The notes: generated by a model from the letters alone, not told the origin. DNA of 33,236 bases from an uncultured Bacteroidales bacterium (GCA_902791295.1 CADAVI010000009.1:1-33236), one strand, 5' to 3'; counted from the stretch's first letter, positions 16,924 to 25,596 are shown. Numbers and translations are program-made.

Positions 16924-17357
16924 ACTTTCTCTCCCTATACGGCTACTGGGGCATGACGCTGGCGGGCTTCCTGGCAGGCAGCGTGTTCCCCTTCTCCAGC
17001 GAGGCGGTGCTGGTGGCGCTGCAACTGGCGGGCCTTGAGCCCTGGCCTCTGCTGCTATCGGCCACGGCGGGCAACGCCGCCGGCAGCATGTTCAACTACG
17101 GCCTCGGCCGTCTGGGCCGCATGGAGTGGATTGAGCGCTACGCCCATGTGCGGCAGGAACGTGTGGAACGCACCCGCCGATGGCTTCAGGGCCACGGCGC
17201 CTGGGTGGGCGCCCTGTGCTTCCTGCCCGTGTTCGGCAGCGTGCTCTCCGTCACCCTCGGCCTCATGCGGGCCAATCCCTATATCACGGCCACGGCCATC
17301 ACCGCCGGCAAGGCCGCTCGCTATGCGATTATAATATTTGTTGTTTCTGCGATATGA
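16908..17357 (+). CDS. DedA/YqaA-family small membrane protein
   Basis: The 149-residue protein has three to four membrane segments. FLAGSVFPFSSEAVLVAL and TAGNAAGSMFNYGLGRL resemble the YqaA branch of the DedA/VTT (SNARE-associated) family, and FLPVFGSVLSVTLGLMR corresponds to the conserved 'R-x-P-x-G' re-entrant loop region but without the usual Arg. DedA proteins move lipid carriers such as undecaprenyl phosphate across the inner membrane; whether this short branch does so is unknown. ATG at 16908 lies inside the previous gene; its TGA overlaps the next ATG (ATGA). Confidence 0.8.
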   Translation: MQELIDFLSLYGYWGMTLAGFLAGSVFPFSSEAVLVALQLAGLEPWPLLLSATAGNAAGSMFNYGLGRLGRMEWIERYAHVRQERVERTRRWLQGHGAWVGALCFLPVFGSVLSVTLGLMRANPYITATAITAGKAARYAIIIFVVSAI

Positions 17358-20300
17358 AAAACTTCAGACTCATCGACAACCTCATGGGGTGGTTGACCTT
17401 CGCTGTGGCAGCCTTTACCTACTGCTCCACGGTGGAGCCCACGGCAAGTTTCTGGGACTGCCCCGAGTTCATCACGACAGCCTTCAAGCTGGAAGTCGGT
17501 CACCCGCCCGGGGCCCCCTTCTTCATGCTCACGGGCAACCTCTTCACCCAGTTTGTCAACGACCCGACGCTGGTGGCCTACATGGTCAACATCATGAGCG
17601 CCCTCTTCTCGGCGCTCTGCATCCTGTTCCTCTTCTGGAGCATCAGCCATCTGGCGCGCAAACTGGTGGGTGACGGCGGTCAGGTGACAACGCTCACGCA
17701 ATGTATCACCATCGAAGCTTCCGCGCTCACGGGCGCCCTCATCTACTGCTTCTCAGACACCTTCTGGTTCTCGGCCGTCGAGGGTGAGGTTTATGCCTAC
17801 TCCTCCCTGTTCACGGCCATCGTGTTCTGGGTGATGCTCAAGTGGGAGGACCACGCCGACGAACCCGGCTCCGACCGCTACCTCATCCTCATCGCCTACC
17901 TCACGGGCCTCTCCATCGGTGTGCATCTGCTCAACCTGCTCTGCCTGCCGGCCCTCGTGCTCATCTTCTACTATAAGAAGACGCGCGAAGCCACGCTCAA
18001 GGGCAGCCTCATCGCCCTGGCCATCAGTTTCCTGCTGGTGGCTGCCGTGCTCTACGGCGTGGTGCCCGGCATCGTGAAAGTGGGCGGCTGGTTTGAACTG
18101 CTCTTCGTCAACACGCTCGACTGTCCCTTCAACACCGGTCTGGTGGTCTATATCGCCCTGCTCACGGCCGTCATCCTGTGGGCCATCTGGGAGACGCATC
18201 AGGAAAAGAGCCGCCTGCGCATGAACCTCTCCTACCTCCTTTCTGTGGGTCTCTTGGGCATTCCCTTCTACAGCCACGGACTCACCAGCGTGGTGGTCGG
18301 CATCATCGTGCTGGGGCTGCTCTATCTGCTGCTCAACCGCCGCGACGACAACAACCGCCATTGGGTCACCACCCGCATCATGAACACTTCGCTGCTCTGC
18401 ATGCTCATGCTCATGATGGGCTATTCGTCCTACGCCGTCATCGTGATTCGCTCCACGGCCAACACGCCGATGGACCAGAACTCTCCCGAGGACATCTTCA
18501 CGCTGGGTCAGTATCTGGGCCGCGAGCAATACGGCGACCGTCCGCTCTTCTACGGACAGGCCTACAACTCCCAGGTGGAGCTGCGCCCCGACGGCAACTA
18601 CTGCGTGCCCGTCTCCACCAAGGGCGCTCCCGTTTATCAGCGCAAGGAGAAGAAGTCTCCCGACGAGCCCGACCGCTACGAGATACAACGCTACAACATC
18701 GAATACGTTTACGGGCAGAACATGCTCTTCCCCCGCATGTACTCCGACCGCCACGCTCAGGCCTATGAAGACTGGCTCGGCGGCGTGAAGGGCTACGAGG
18801 TGCCTTTCGACCGCTGCGGCGAGAAGGTCACGGTGAAGATGCCCACACAGTTGGAGAACCTGCGCTTCTTCATCTCCTATCAGCTCAACTTCATGTATTG
18901 GCGCTACTTCATGTGGAATTTTGCCGGCCGCCAGAACGACCTTCAGGGCAACGGCGAGCCCGAGCACGGCAACTGGCTCACGGGCATTCCCTTCATCGAC
19001 AACCTGCGCCTGGGCGACCAGTCACTGCTGCCCTCCGAACTTAAAAACAACAAGGGGCACAACGTCTTCTACTGCCTGCCCCTTCTGCTCGGCCTCATCG
19101 GCTTCTTCTGGCAGGTGTACCGCAAGGACCGCCGCCCCTCCGGCGCCGGCGACGTGACCGAGGGCGTGAAGCAGTTTTGGGTGGTGTTCTTCCTCTTCTT
19201 CATGACGGGCCTGGCCATCGTCATCTACCTCAACCAGACACCCATGCAACCGCGTGAGCGCGACTACGCCTACGCCGGCTCTTTCTACGCCTTTGCCATC
19301 TGGTGCGGACTGGGTGTGGCAGGCCTCGTCGAGATGCTCTCACAGGCACTGAAGAAGGAGCGCCTCGCCGCCCTGCTGGGGTGTCTGTGCGTGCTCGTGC
19401 CGCTGCAGATGGCCTCGCAGACCTGGGACGACCACGACCGCTCCGGCCGCTACACCTGCCGCGACTTCGGCCAGAACTATCTCATGTCTCTGCCCGAGAG
19501 CGGCCATCCCATCATCTTCACCAACGGCGACAACGACACCTTCCCCCTCTGGTATTGTCAGGAGACGGAGGGCATCCGCACCGACGCGCGCGTGTGCAAC
19601 CTTTCTTATCTGCAGACCGACTGGTATATCGACCAGATGAAGCGCCCGGCCTACGACTCGCCCTCGGTGCCCATCTCATGGAAGCGTATTGACTACGTCA
19701 GCGGCACCCGTGAGGGCATCCCCGTGCGTCCGGGCCTGTTGGAACAGGTGCTGGACTACTATAAGGACGATCCAGAAACGCTGCGCGCCCTGGTGGGCGA
19801 CAACCCCTACGAGCTCTCCAACGTCATCAGCCACTGGATTCTCAGCGACGATCCCGACATGCAGGTGTTCCCCACCGACAGCATGGTCATCACGGTGGAC
19901 AAGGACGCCGTGCGCCGCAGCGGCATGATGATGGCGGGCGACTCCATCCCCGACGTGATGCCGATTTCGCTCAAGGGCAGACGCGCCGTCTATAAGAGCG
20001 AGATGATGATTTACGAGATGCTCGCCCGCTGCAACTGGGAGCGCCCCATCTACGTGGCACTCACCGTGGGCAGCGACAACTACGGCCACCTCGGACGCAA
20101 CTTCGTGCAGGAGGGCCTGGCCAACCGCATCACCCCCTGGGACACCGAAGAGAGCGGCCGCGACATCGATGTGGACCGCATGTATGACAACCTCATGCAC
20201 AAGTTCCGCTTCGGCGGCATCGACCGTCCGGGCATCTATCTCGACGAGACCGTCATGCGTATGTGCTGGACCCACCGCCGCCTCTTCGCCACGCTGGCCG

Positions 20301-20677
20301 AGGCGCTTGTGGCCCGGGGCGACACGGTGCGCGCCCTCGAGGTGGTGCGCAAGGCCGAGGAGGCCGTGCCCGCCGTCAACGTGCCCCACAACTACAACAG
20401 CGGCTCCATTGAGTTGGCCAGCGTGTGGGCCCTCGCCGGTGAGGCCGAGACAGCCGACCGCATCTGCTGTGCAGTGGCCACATCGTGCGCAGAGTATCTG
20501 GAGTGGTACGCCCACATGTCACCCCACATGCAGAAACTTTCTTCGCGCGACATCATGGTATCGCTCTATTATTTCGACCGTGCACTTGACGTGATGATGA
20601 TCTACGGCGGCTCCCGACTGAACGCCTTCGACGAGAAACTTTCCTACTATAACCGGCTCTTCCAGGCGCTCTACTGA
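17354..20677 (+). CDS. DUF2723 membrane protein, candidate GT-C protein O-glycosyltransferase
   Basis: The 1107-residue protein starts with FRLIDNLMGWLTFAVAAF and the DUF2723 signature FWDCPEFITTAFKLEVGHPPGAP (first 20: FWDCPEFITTAFKLEVGHPP), which contains the acidic D-E pair expected of a GT-C enzyme. About ten or more membrane segments follow to about residue 400, with another group near 580-690, then a long soluble C-terminal part. The family is related to human TMEM260, a protein O-mannosyltransferase; bacterial members are thought to use a lipid-linked sugar on secreted proteins. It is coupled to the DedA-like gene before it (ATGA) and the deacetylase after it (TGATG), which fits an envelope-sugar job. 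That role is inference. Confidence 0.88.
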   Translation: MKNFRLIDNLMGWLTFAVAAFTYCSTVEPTASFWDCPEFITTAFKLEVGHPPGAPFFMLTGNLFTQFVNDPTLVAYMVNIMSALFSALCILFLFWSISHLARKLVGDGGQVTTLTQCITIEASALTGALIYCFSDTFWFSAVEGEVYAYSSLFTAIVFWVMLKWEDHADEPGSDRYLILIAYLTGLSIGVHLLNLLCLPALVLIFYYKKTREATLKGSLIALAISFLLVAAVLYGVVPGIVKVGGWFELLFVNTLDCPFNTGLVVYIALLTAVILWAIWETHQEKSRLRMNLSYLLSVGLLGIPFYSHGLTSVVVGIIVLGLLYLLLNRRDDNNRHWVTTRIMNTSLLCMLMLMMGYSSYAVIVIRSTANTPMDQNSPEDIFTLGQYLGREQYGDRPLFYGQAYNSQVELRPDGNYCVPVSTKGAPVYQRKEKKSPDEPDRYEIQRYNIEYVYGQNMLFPRMYSDRHAQAYEDWLGGVKGYEVPFDRCGEKVTVKMPTQLENLRFFISYQLNFMYWRYFMWNFAGRQNDLQGNGEPEHGNWLTGIPFIDNLRLGDQSLLPSELKNNKGHNVFYCLPLLLGLIGFFWQVYRKDRRPSGAGDVTEGVKQFWVVFFLFFMTGLAIVIYLNQTPMQPRERDYAYAGSFYAFAIWCGLGVAGLVEMLSQALKKERLAALLGCLCVLVPLQMASQTWDDHDRSGRYTCRDFGQNYLMSLPESGHPIIFTNGDNDTFPLWYCQETEGIRTDARVCNLSYLQTDWYIDQMKRPAYDSPSVPISWKRIDYVSGTREGIPVRPGLLEQVLDYYKDDPETLRALVGDNPYELSNVISHWILSDDPDMQVFPTDSMVITVDKDAVRRSGMMMAGDSIPDVMPISLKGRRAVYKSEMMIYEMLARCNWERPIYVALTVGSDNYGHLGRNFVQEGLANRITPWDTEESGRDIDVDRMYDNLMHKFRFGGIDRPGIYLDETVMRMCWTHRRLFATLAEALVARGDTVRALEVVRKAEEAVPAVNVPHNYNSGSIELASVWALAGEAETADRICCAVATSCAEYLEWYAHMSPHMQKLSSRDIMVSLYYFDRALDVMMIYGGSRLNAFDEKLSYYNRLFQALY

Positions 20678-21309
20678 TGATCATCGAACAACCGGCCCGC
20701 TTCCTGCGCTGGCTCTACCCCCACGCCCTCTGGCGTATGGACCCCTCGGAGAAGGCGGTGTATCTCACCTTCGACGACGGGCCCATCCCCGAGGCGACGC
20801 CCTTTGTGCTCGACGTGCTCGACGAGATGGGCGTCAAGGCCACCTTCTTCATGGTGGGCGACAACGTGCGCAAGTATCCCGAGCTCTATCTGGAGGTGCT
20901 TCGCCGGGGACATCATGTGGGCAACCACACCTTCAACCACATCGGAGGCATCAAATGGCTCTCGTGGAAGTATCTGGCCAACGTCTATCGCTGCGACCGC
21001 CTCTTCAAGACGCTCACGCCGCGCCGCAACGTCAACCTCTTCCGCCCGCCGCACGGCTATATGGGCCTGGTGCAGTATCGCACGCTGCGCTATTCGGGTT
21101 ACACGGTGGTGATGTGGGACCTGGTCACGCGCGACTATTCCCGCCTGCTCTCTGCCGACGATGTGCTGGCCAATGTGAAGCGCTACGCCCGTCCGGGCTC
21201 CATCATCACGTTTCACGACTCGCTCAAGAGCATCGACAAACTGCACGTGATGCTGCGCTCTGCGCTCCAATGGCTAAAAGATGAGGGCTACGAGTTCCGG
21301 TTGTTATAA
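20677..21309 (+). CDS. Polysaccharide deacetylase (NodB/CE4 type)
   Basis: The 210-residue protein is a compact NodB homology domain: TFDDGP (31-36, with D33 as base and D34 as metal ligand), HTFNH (H84 and H88, metal ligands), RPPHG (123-127) and ITFHDS near the end with the acid His. It removes N- or O-acetyl groups from sugars. No signal peptide is evident; the first 25 residues (FLRWLYPHALW) are only an amphipathic stretch, so it may act at the cytoplasmic membrane face. It shares one base with the DUF2723 stop (TGATG) and ends the long operon. Confidence 0.9.
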   Translation: MIIEQPARFLRWLYPHALWRMDPSEKAVYLTFDDGPIPEATPFVLDVLDEMGVKATFFMVGDNVRKYPELYLEVLRRGHHVGNHTFNHIGGIKWLSWKYLANVYRCDRLFKTLTPRRNVNLFRPPHGYMGLVQYRTLRYSGYTVVMWDLVTRDYSRLLSADDVLANVKRYARPGSIITFHDSLKSIDKLHVMLRSALQWLKDEGYEFRLL

Positions 21310-21324
21310 AAATTTGGCGAAAAG

Positions 21325-21357
21325 TTTGCCTGTTTCACAACTTTTACCTAACTTTGC
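21325..21357 (+). promoter_or_regulatory. Promoter of aqpZ
   Basis: TTTG (21325-21328), 20 nt, TAACTTTGC (21349-21357): a perfect match, 45 nt before the ATG. aqpZ is thus likely a separate transcript. Confidence 0.7.
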
Positions 21358-21401
21358 ATAAGTGAATTATTCTTTTTCTAACTTTTAAAACACAAGAAAC
21401 T

Positions 21402-22100
21402 ATGAAAAAGTATTTTGCTGAGTGTTTCGGCACCTTCGTGCTGACTTTCCTGGGTTGCGGCGCTGCCGTGAGCCTGAACTGCGGCGCTGACACCGCTTCC
21501 GTTGTGGGCACCGCCGTTGCCTTCGGCCTTGCCGTTGTGGCTATGGCCTACACCATCGGCGGCATCTCCGGCTGCCACATCAATCCCGCCATCACGCTGG
21601 GCGTGTGCCTGAGCGGCCGCATGAGCGCCAAGGATGCCTGCGGCTACATGGTGTTCCAGGTCGTCGGCGCCATCCTGGCCGCCGCCGTGCTCTACTGCCT
21701 GGTGTCGCTCGACCCTGAACTGGCTCTGGGCACCAAGACGGGCGCCAACACCTGCGCCTCTGAGAATGTGTGGAACGGCTTCGTGGCCGAACTCGTCCTC
21801 ACCTACATCTTCGTGATGGTTGTGCTGGGCGCCACCTCCAAGACCAACGGCGCCACCAACAACTTCGCCGGCCTGGCCATCGGCCTCTCGCTGATTCTCA
21901 TCCATCTGGTGGGCATCCACTACACGGGCACCAGCGTCAACCCCGCCCGCTCCATCGGCCCCGCCCTCTTTGAAGGCGGCAAGGCCCTGCAGCAGCTTTG
22001 GGTGTTCATCTGCGCTCCCCTCTGCGGCGGCGCCCTGGCCGCCCTGTGCTGGAAGATGATTAGCGGCGAGTGCTGCTGCTGTCAGAGCTGCGAGAAGTAA
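21402..22100 (+). CDS. aqpZ: Aquaporin Z-type water channel with Cys-rich tail
   Basis: The 232-residue protein has six membrane helices and both half-helix motifs, SGCHINPAIT and TGTSVNPARS. The selectivity-filter set fits a water channel and not a glycerol channel: Phe in VAFGLAVVAM, His in LILIHLVGI and Arg in NPARS. The unusual part is the C-terminus, GECCCCQSCEK, with five Cys in eleven residues on the cytoplasmic side; this looks like a metal or redox site and I do not know it from other AqpZ proteins. A strong terminator follows 24 nt after the stop. Confidence 0.92.
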   Translation: MKKYFAECFGTFVLTFLGCGAAVSLNCGADTASVVGTAVAFGLAVVAMAYTIGGISGCHINPAITLGVCLSGRMSAKDACGYMVFQVVGAILAAAVLYCLVSLDPELALGTKTGANTCASENVWNGFVAELVLTYIFVMVVLGATSKTNGATNNFAGLAIGLSLILIHLVGIHYTGTSVNPARSIGPALFEGGKALQQLWVFICAPLCGGALAALCWKMISGECCCCQSCEK

Positions 22101-22124
22101 AGCACCCGCGGCACCACGCTTAAA

Positions 22125-22176
22125 CCCCGTTCTCCCGGCTAAAACGACGATTTTGGCGGAGAACGGGGCTTTTTTT
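22125..22176 (+). terminator. Rho-independent terminator of aqpZ
   Basis: An 11-bp stem CCCCGTTCTCC (22125-22135) with GGAGAACGGGG (22158-22168), extended inside by GCTAAAA with TTTTGGC, followed by seven T (22170-22176). Confidence 0.9.
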
Positions 22177-22197
22177 GCATTTTTTGGGGCGGAAGCA

Positions 22198-22229
22198 TTG
22201 CAGTTTCAAAAAACTTTTCGTACATTTGC
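22198..22229 (+). promoter_or_regulatory. Promoter of ssrA
   Basis: TACATTTGC (22221-22229) is an exact -7 box; TTG at 22198-22200 is 20 nt upstream. It lies about 44 nt before the mature 5' end of the tmRNA, leaving a short leader to be trimmed. Confidence 0.6.
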
Positions 22230-22272
22230 GCCCGCATTCAGCGGAATGCATCGGCTTTATCCGCCGCACTAT

Positions 22273-22673
22273 GGGGTTGACTGGATTTGACAGCAGACCG
22301 ATGGTCGGTGTAAGCACGCAGAGAGTTGGAGGCCGCTCTCTATAATCCAAGACTTCCGAAAATTTATCTGGCGAACGTAACTACGCTCTCGCTGCCTAAC
22401 CGAAGCACAGTAGGTTACCGGCTTAATCTCGGCACCAGGTGCTGAGACGAGATGTCACCCCGGGACTCCCCGCTCCGAAGCACCCGGACTCTGTGGCACA
22501 GCAAAATCGGAGCTGGTCGCACGGGGCCTCGACCCTGCGGCGAGACTTTAGAGGCTAAGGCGTCACTCGGTGGTCCGGGTCTTGGCGACGCACGAAAACC
22601 GAAGGCCGGAATAAGCGTGTAGAAAGCTCCGGGTATCTCTGTTTGGACGAGGGTTCGATTCCCTCCAGCTCCA
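22273..22673 (+). ncRNA. ssrA: Transfer-messenger RNA (tmRNA)
   Basis: The 5' end GGGGTTGACTGGATTTGAC and the 3' T-arm GAGGGTTCGATTCCCTC are tmRNA hallmarks. GGGGTTG (22273-22279) pairs with CAGCTCC (22666-22672) to form the acceptor stem, with A22673 as discriminator. The tag frame begins at GGC (22370-22372) and encodes GERNYALAA, stop TAA at 22397-22399; the ALAA end is the degradation signal. tmRNA with SmpB frees stalled ribosomes. The bases after A22673 are CAG, so the 3' CCA must be added after transcription. Ends are set by the stem pairing. Confidence 0.96.
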
Positions 22674-22686
22674 CAGACAACAAAGA

Positions 22687-22720
22687 AAGCCTCGCCGTTT
22701 CCGGCGGGGCTTTTCTTTTC
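22687..22720. terminator. Bidirectional terminator after ssrA and the S41 gene
   Basis: A 9-bp stem GCCTCGCCG (22689-22697) with CGGCGGGGC (22702-22710), one G-U pair, loop TTTC, then TTTTCTTTTC. On the minus strand the same stem is followed by TTTCTTTG, so it can also end the leftward S41-lipoprotein transcript. Confidence 0.8.
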
Positions 22721-22763
22721 GGCTTCTGGCAGCCGGCCTTTGGGGGAGAAGGCGGGGAAGCGG

Positions 22764-24326
22764 TCAGTTTCCCGTGCGGATGTATTGCAGGGCACGGTCG
22801 AGCTGGTTGTCGCGACCGGTGGCGGTGTAGGCCGCCTCGTCGAGCGCCACCTCAATGTCGGGCTCCACGCCGATGCCTTCATACGACTTGCCTTCGGGCG
22901 TGAATGAGCAGCAGGTGGGCAAATAGACATAGACGGGCGTCTCGTGGGCCACGCCGATGTGGCTGGCATAGTTCTCGCTGTAGGTATCTTCGTCCTGCAG
23001 CGCACACACGCCGCCCCAGGTGCGCGTGCCTATCACACGGGCGGCGGGCATCCGTTTGGCCATCAGCGCGCTCATTTCCGACATGCTGACGGAGTGGCAG
23101 TTGGTCAGCACAGCAACGCGCTCCGTCACCACGGCATGCTCGCCCTTATAGGTGTCGGCAGCCATGGGCATCATGGGCGAATAGTCGTAGCGGCCCGTGC
23201 CGCGCTTGAAGCGGCACTTGGCAAACTCGATGCTGCCCGCGGGCAGCAGGGCGCCTATCACGTATTGGGCGTCGTCCAGTAATCCGCCTCCGTTGTTGCG
23301 CAGGTCGATAATCACGCCGCCCAGCCGGCCGGAGCCCTTCAGCTGCTGTATCGTGTTGAACCACGCCGTCCATGCCTCGCGCACGCTCTCTATGAGGGCC
23401 ACGTCGCCCGGAGTGGTTTGGGCGAAAGTCTCGGCAGCGGCTTCCCGATTGAGAAACGGAGAAAGACCGAATTTGTTGAATCTCAGGTAGGCGATGTTGC
23501 CCTGAAAGAGGATGTACTGCACTCTGAGGTAATTATTCTCATACAATTGCGGCGTATAGAGCTGCAGCCCGGGCACATTCAGGAAGGCGTATTTCATGCA
23601 CAGGTCATTGTTTGCCGTTATCATCTCCGCATCGGATTCCATCTCTTCGATTTTTCCCAGTTCCTGCCGCAGTTCCTTCAGGCTCTTCAGGTTGAAGAGG
23701 TCCAGCTCCGTGGGTGCGGCCTTGCTCTCCAGTGCGCTGATTTGTGCCGTCAGCCACTCGCTGCTCTCGCCATAGAGCAGGCTGTACAATGCTGCGGCGG
23801 CCGTCATCTCCCCGGTTCTTTCCTCGATGATATCGGCGTCATAGGCCGTCTCCGACACGTTCTGCGTCTGCGTGTTGAAGTCGCTGCGCGTAACGTTGCG
23901 CAACTTGGAAGGATTAACCGACACGTAGTTTTTGGTGCGATAGTTGTAGAGGTCGGCAGACAGATGTCCGTCGTGGAGCGGACGCAGCACGCCTTCCATG
24001 AGGGCTCTGAGGTCGTCGTCGCTCACGTTCTCCTGCCGGTCGAGCGCCTCGAATTTCGGCAGATATTGGTCATAGACGGCATCCCAATCCAAGCCATAGA
24101 CGTCCTTCTCCACGTCCCAGATGCCGTAGTTCTGGCTGAGCCCGTTCCAAAGTATTTGGAACTGTGCGGCAAAACTGCCTTTCGCCTTGTCGAATAGGTT
24201 GTTGTCCCTGTAGCCGTAGGGGAGCAGTTCGTCGCTGTCCTGCCGGCACGAGACCGCAGTCAGCATCACCATGGCCGCAAGCGCCAGCGTGTATATCCTG
24301 TTCATCGTTCTTTTCATCGTCTTCAT
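22764..24326 (-). CDS. S41-family (C-terminal processing-type) peptidase lipoprotein
   Basis: The 520-residue protein has a lipoprotein signal ending in LTAVSC (Cys at 27 from the first ATG; an ATG at residue 8 would give a shorter signal ending in the same Cys). The second half carries an S41 peptidase fold: ILFQGNIAYLRFNKF, GGVIIDLRNNGGG, then VAVLTNCHSVSMSEM, where the Ser before the Glu corresponds to the nucleophile of the usual T-x-S-x-x-E motif, and IGVEPDIEV at the end. The first half (35-270) is helical and holds no clear PDZ domain. These Bacteroidota lipoproteins are mostly uncharacterised; an envelope protease role is likely. It lies 27 nt after the beta-barrel gene and is probably cotranscribed. 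Confidence 0.85.
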   Translation of the reverse strand: MKTMKRTMNRIYTLALAAMVMLTAVSCRQDSDELLPYGYRDNNLFDKAKGSFAAQFQILWNGLSQNYGIWDVEKDVYGLDWDAVYDQYLPKFEALDRQENVSDDDLRALMEGVLRPLHDGHLSADLYNYRTKNYVSVNPSKLRNVTRSDFNTQTQNVSETAYDADIIEERTGEMTAAAALYSLLYGESSEWLTAQISALESKAAPTELDLFNLKSLKELRQELGKIEEMESDAEMITANNDLCMKYAFLNVPGLQLYTPQLYENNYLRVQYILFQGNIAYLRFNKFGLSPFLNREAAAETFAQTTPGDVALIESVREAWTAWFNTIQQLKGSGRLGGVIIDLRNNGGGLLDDAQYVIGALLPAGSIEFAKCRFKRGTGRYDYSPMMPMAADTYKGEHAVVTERVAVLTNCHSVSMSEMSALMAKRMPAARVIGTRTWGGVCALQDEDTYSENYASHIGVAHETPVYVYLPTCCSFTPEGKSYEGIGVEPDIEVALDEAAYTATGRDNQLDRALQYIRTGN

Positions 24327-24353
24327 TGTTATCGGTTATTCCGGTGGTTGTCC

Positions 24354-25031
24354 TTACTTCTTTTTACCGCTGAAATAGTAGTTCACGCCGCACTGCAGGG
24401 CGGTCGTGGTGTTGTAGCGGTAGTCCTTCACGTGTTCCGAGACCTGCTTCACGGTGCTGGTGGTGCTGTAGTAGCAGCGCACCTCCAGCTGGGCGCCCCA
24501 GTGCTCTGCGAAGCGGTATTCCACGCCGACGCCGCCCACGAGACCGCAGTCCCATCGCTTGTCGCGCTCGCTGTAGAAGTCCACGCTCCCGTCTGAGCTA
24601 TAGGTGTGCGTCCAGAAGGTGTTGGTGTCCACGGCGTCTCTGTGGCTGCTCATCCAGTAGGCGCCATAGACGCCGAGGTTGCAGAATCCGCGCCACTTCG
24701 TGCCGCCGAAGCTGAAGCTGGCCATGACGGGCAGCTGGAGGTAGTTGTTGGCGATTTTGTAGTCCATCTTCACGAGGCTGCGCTCCACGCGGTAGTTTTT
24801 CTGCGTCCAGTTGAGGTCGGCGCGCACGCCGAGCCAACTGAAGAAGTTATACTGCCCGGTGACGCCGGCGGTGACGCCCCAGCGGTCGCGGTAGCTATAG
24901 TCGTTGAGATACTGTCTGTCGATGCTGTAGTGGTTGTGGTCGGCGCCCACGGTGGCCCCCACCCTCCACTGCGCATGAGCCGCAAGCCCCAGGGAGAGCA
25001 TCAGGGCCAGCATCAGAGTCTTTCTTTTCAT
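24354..25031 (-). CDS. Outer-membrane beta-barrel protein (porin-like family)
   Basis: The 225-residue protein has a signal peptide (MKRKTLMLALMLSLGLAAHA|QW). The mature part consists of alternating polar/aromatic strands (WRVGATVGADHNHY, WGVTAGVTGQYNFF, GVRADLNWTQKNY, YLQLPVMASF) and ends in VNYYF followed by a short Lys-rich run. This is the pattern of the small eight-stranded outer-membrane beta-barrel domain common in Bacteroidota (YLQLPV is typical). Function unknown. The start at 25031 is preferred over an ATG at 25040; both give the same signal peptide. A -7 box lies about 65 nt upstream. Confidence 0.85.
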   Translation of the reverse strand: MKRKTLMLALMLSLGLAAHAQWRVGATVGADHNHYSIDRQYLNDYSYRDRWGVTAGVTGQYNFFSWLGVRADLNWTQKNYRVERSLVKMDYKIANNYLQLPVMASFSFGGTKWRGFCNLGVYGAYWMSSHRDAVDTNTFWTHTYSSDGSVDFYSERDKRWDCGLVGGVGVEYRFAEHWGAQLEVRCYYSTTSTVKQVSEHVKDYRYNTTTALQCGVNYYFSGKKK

Positions 25032-25096
25032 TCTTTGCATTATTTTTGGTGAATCGTATCGTGTTGTCCTTGTTGGCGGGCGGTCCCGTCAACAGC

Positions 25097-25105
25097 ACAA
25101 AGTTA
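25097..25105 (-). promoter_or_regulatory. -7 box of the beta-barrel/S41 operon
   Basis: On the minus strand this reads TAACTTTGT, an exact TAnnTTTG match. No good -33 box was seen at the proper distance. Confidence 0.5.
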
Positions 25106-25251
25106 CAGATTTTTTTCAGTTTCCTTAACATTTTCACGTCCTTTATTTCCACATCAGCCGCATTTTTTCCGTTTTTGTGCCGCAACCGGAGATTTTCTGC
25201 CGGAGAACCCGTCAGCCCATTGCCGATTCTGCTACCGAGTTTTTTTACGCC

Positions 25252-25303
25252 CTAACTAGAGAAATTTTGCGCGCCAGTTAGAAAACCGGTTTTCTCTAGT
25301 TAG
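25252..25303. repeat. Inverted repeat with internal 16-bp palindrome
   Basis: CTAACTAGAGAAA (25252-25264) and its exact complement TTTCTCTAGTTAG (25291-25303). The right arm overlaps the perfect palindrome AGAAAACCGGTTTTCT (25280-25295), so two alternative hairpins compete. Confidence 0.85.
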
Positions 25304-25331
25304 AGCCCCCTTGGATTTTGGACAGTCTGAG

Positions 25332-25596
25332 TACCCTCAAACGGGAATTGCGTTCACTTCGTTCTGCAGTTTCGCAGGCGCTGTGCAGGCGCTGCGCAGG
25401 GGAACAGGTCTGTGAGAGCAAAGTTTTATTGCACTTTTATGTCTAAAACACCTCGATTCGGTGTTGCTGGCTGAATTTCCGGAAGGCTGTGACGAACGCT
25501 TTTGAGGCTGAACGATGCTCAAAATGCTGTTTCGCGTATGCTTTTTAGGCCTGAAACGGCCTTTTATTGAGACTAATTGTCCTGCATTTGAGGGTA
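25332..25596. repeat. 265-bp element with inverted terminal repeats (MITE-like candidate)
   Basis: TACCCTCAAA (25332-25341) and its exact complement TTTGAGGGTA (25587-25596) bound the element; a few more bases inward (GGGAATT and AATTGTCC) are imperfectly complementary. Inside is an 11-bp tandem repeat, GCAGGCGCTGT then GCAGGCGCTGC then GCAGG (25374-25400). No transposase frame is present. Whether it is a mobile element needs copies elsewhere in the genome. Confidence 0.5.

Noticed and set aside
17753..18967. 404-codon leftward frame opposite the DUF2723 gene
   Set aside because: Antisense shadow with His/Val/Glu-rich low-complexity sequence and no family match; the plus-strand gene is certain.
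22415..23005. Leftward frame crossing the tmRNA
   Set aside because: It runs through the conserved tmRNA structure and the S41 gene end; no protein similarity seen.
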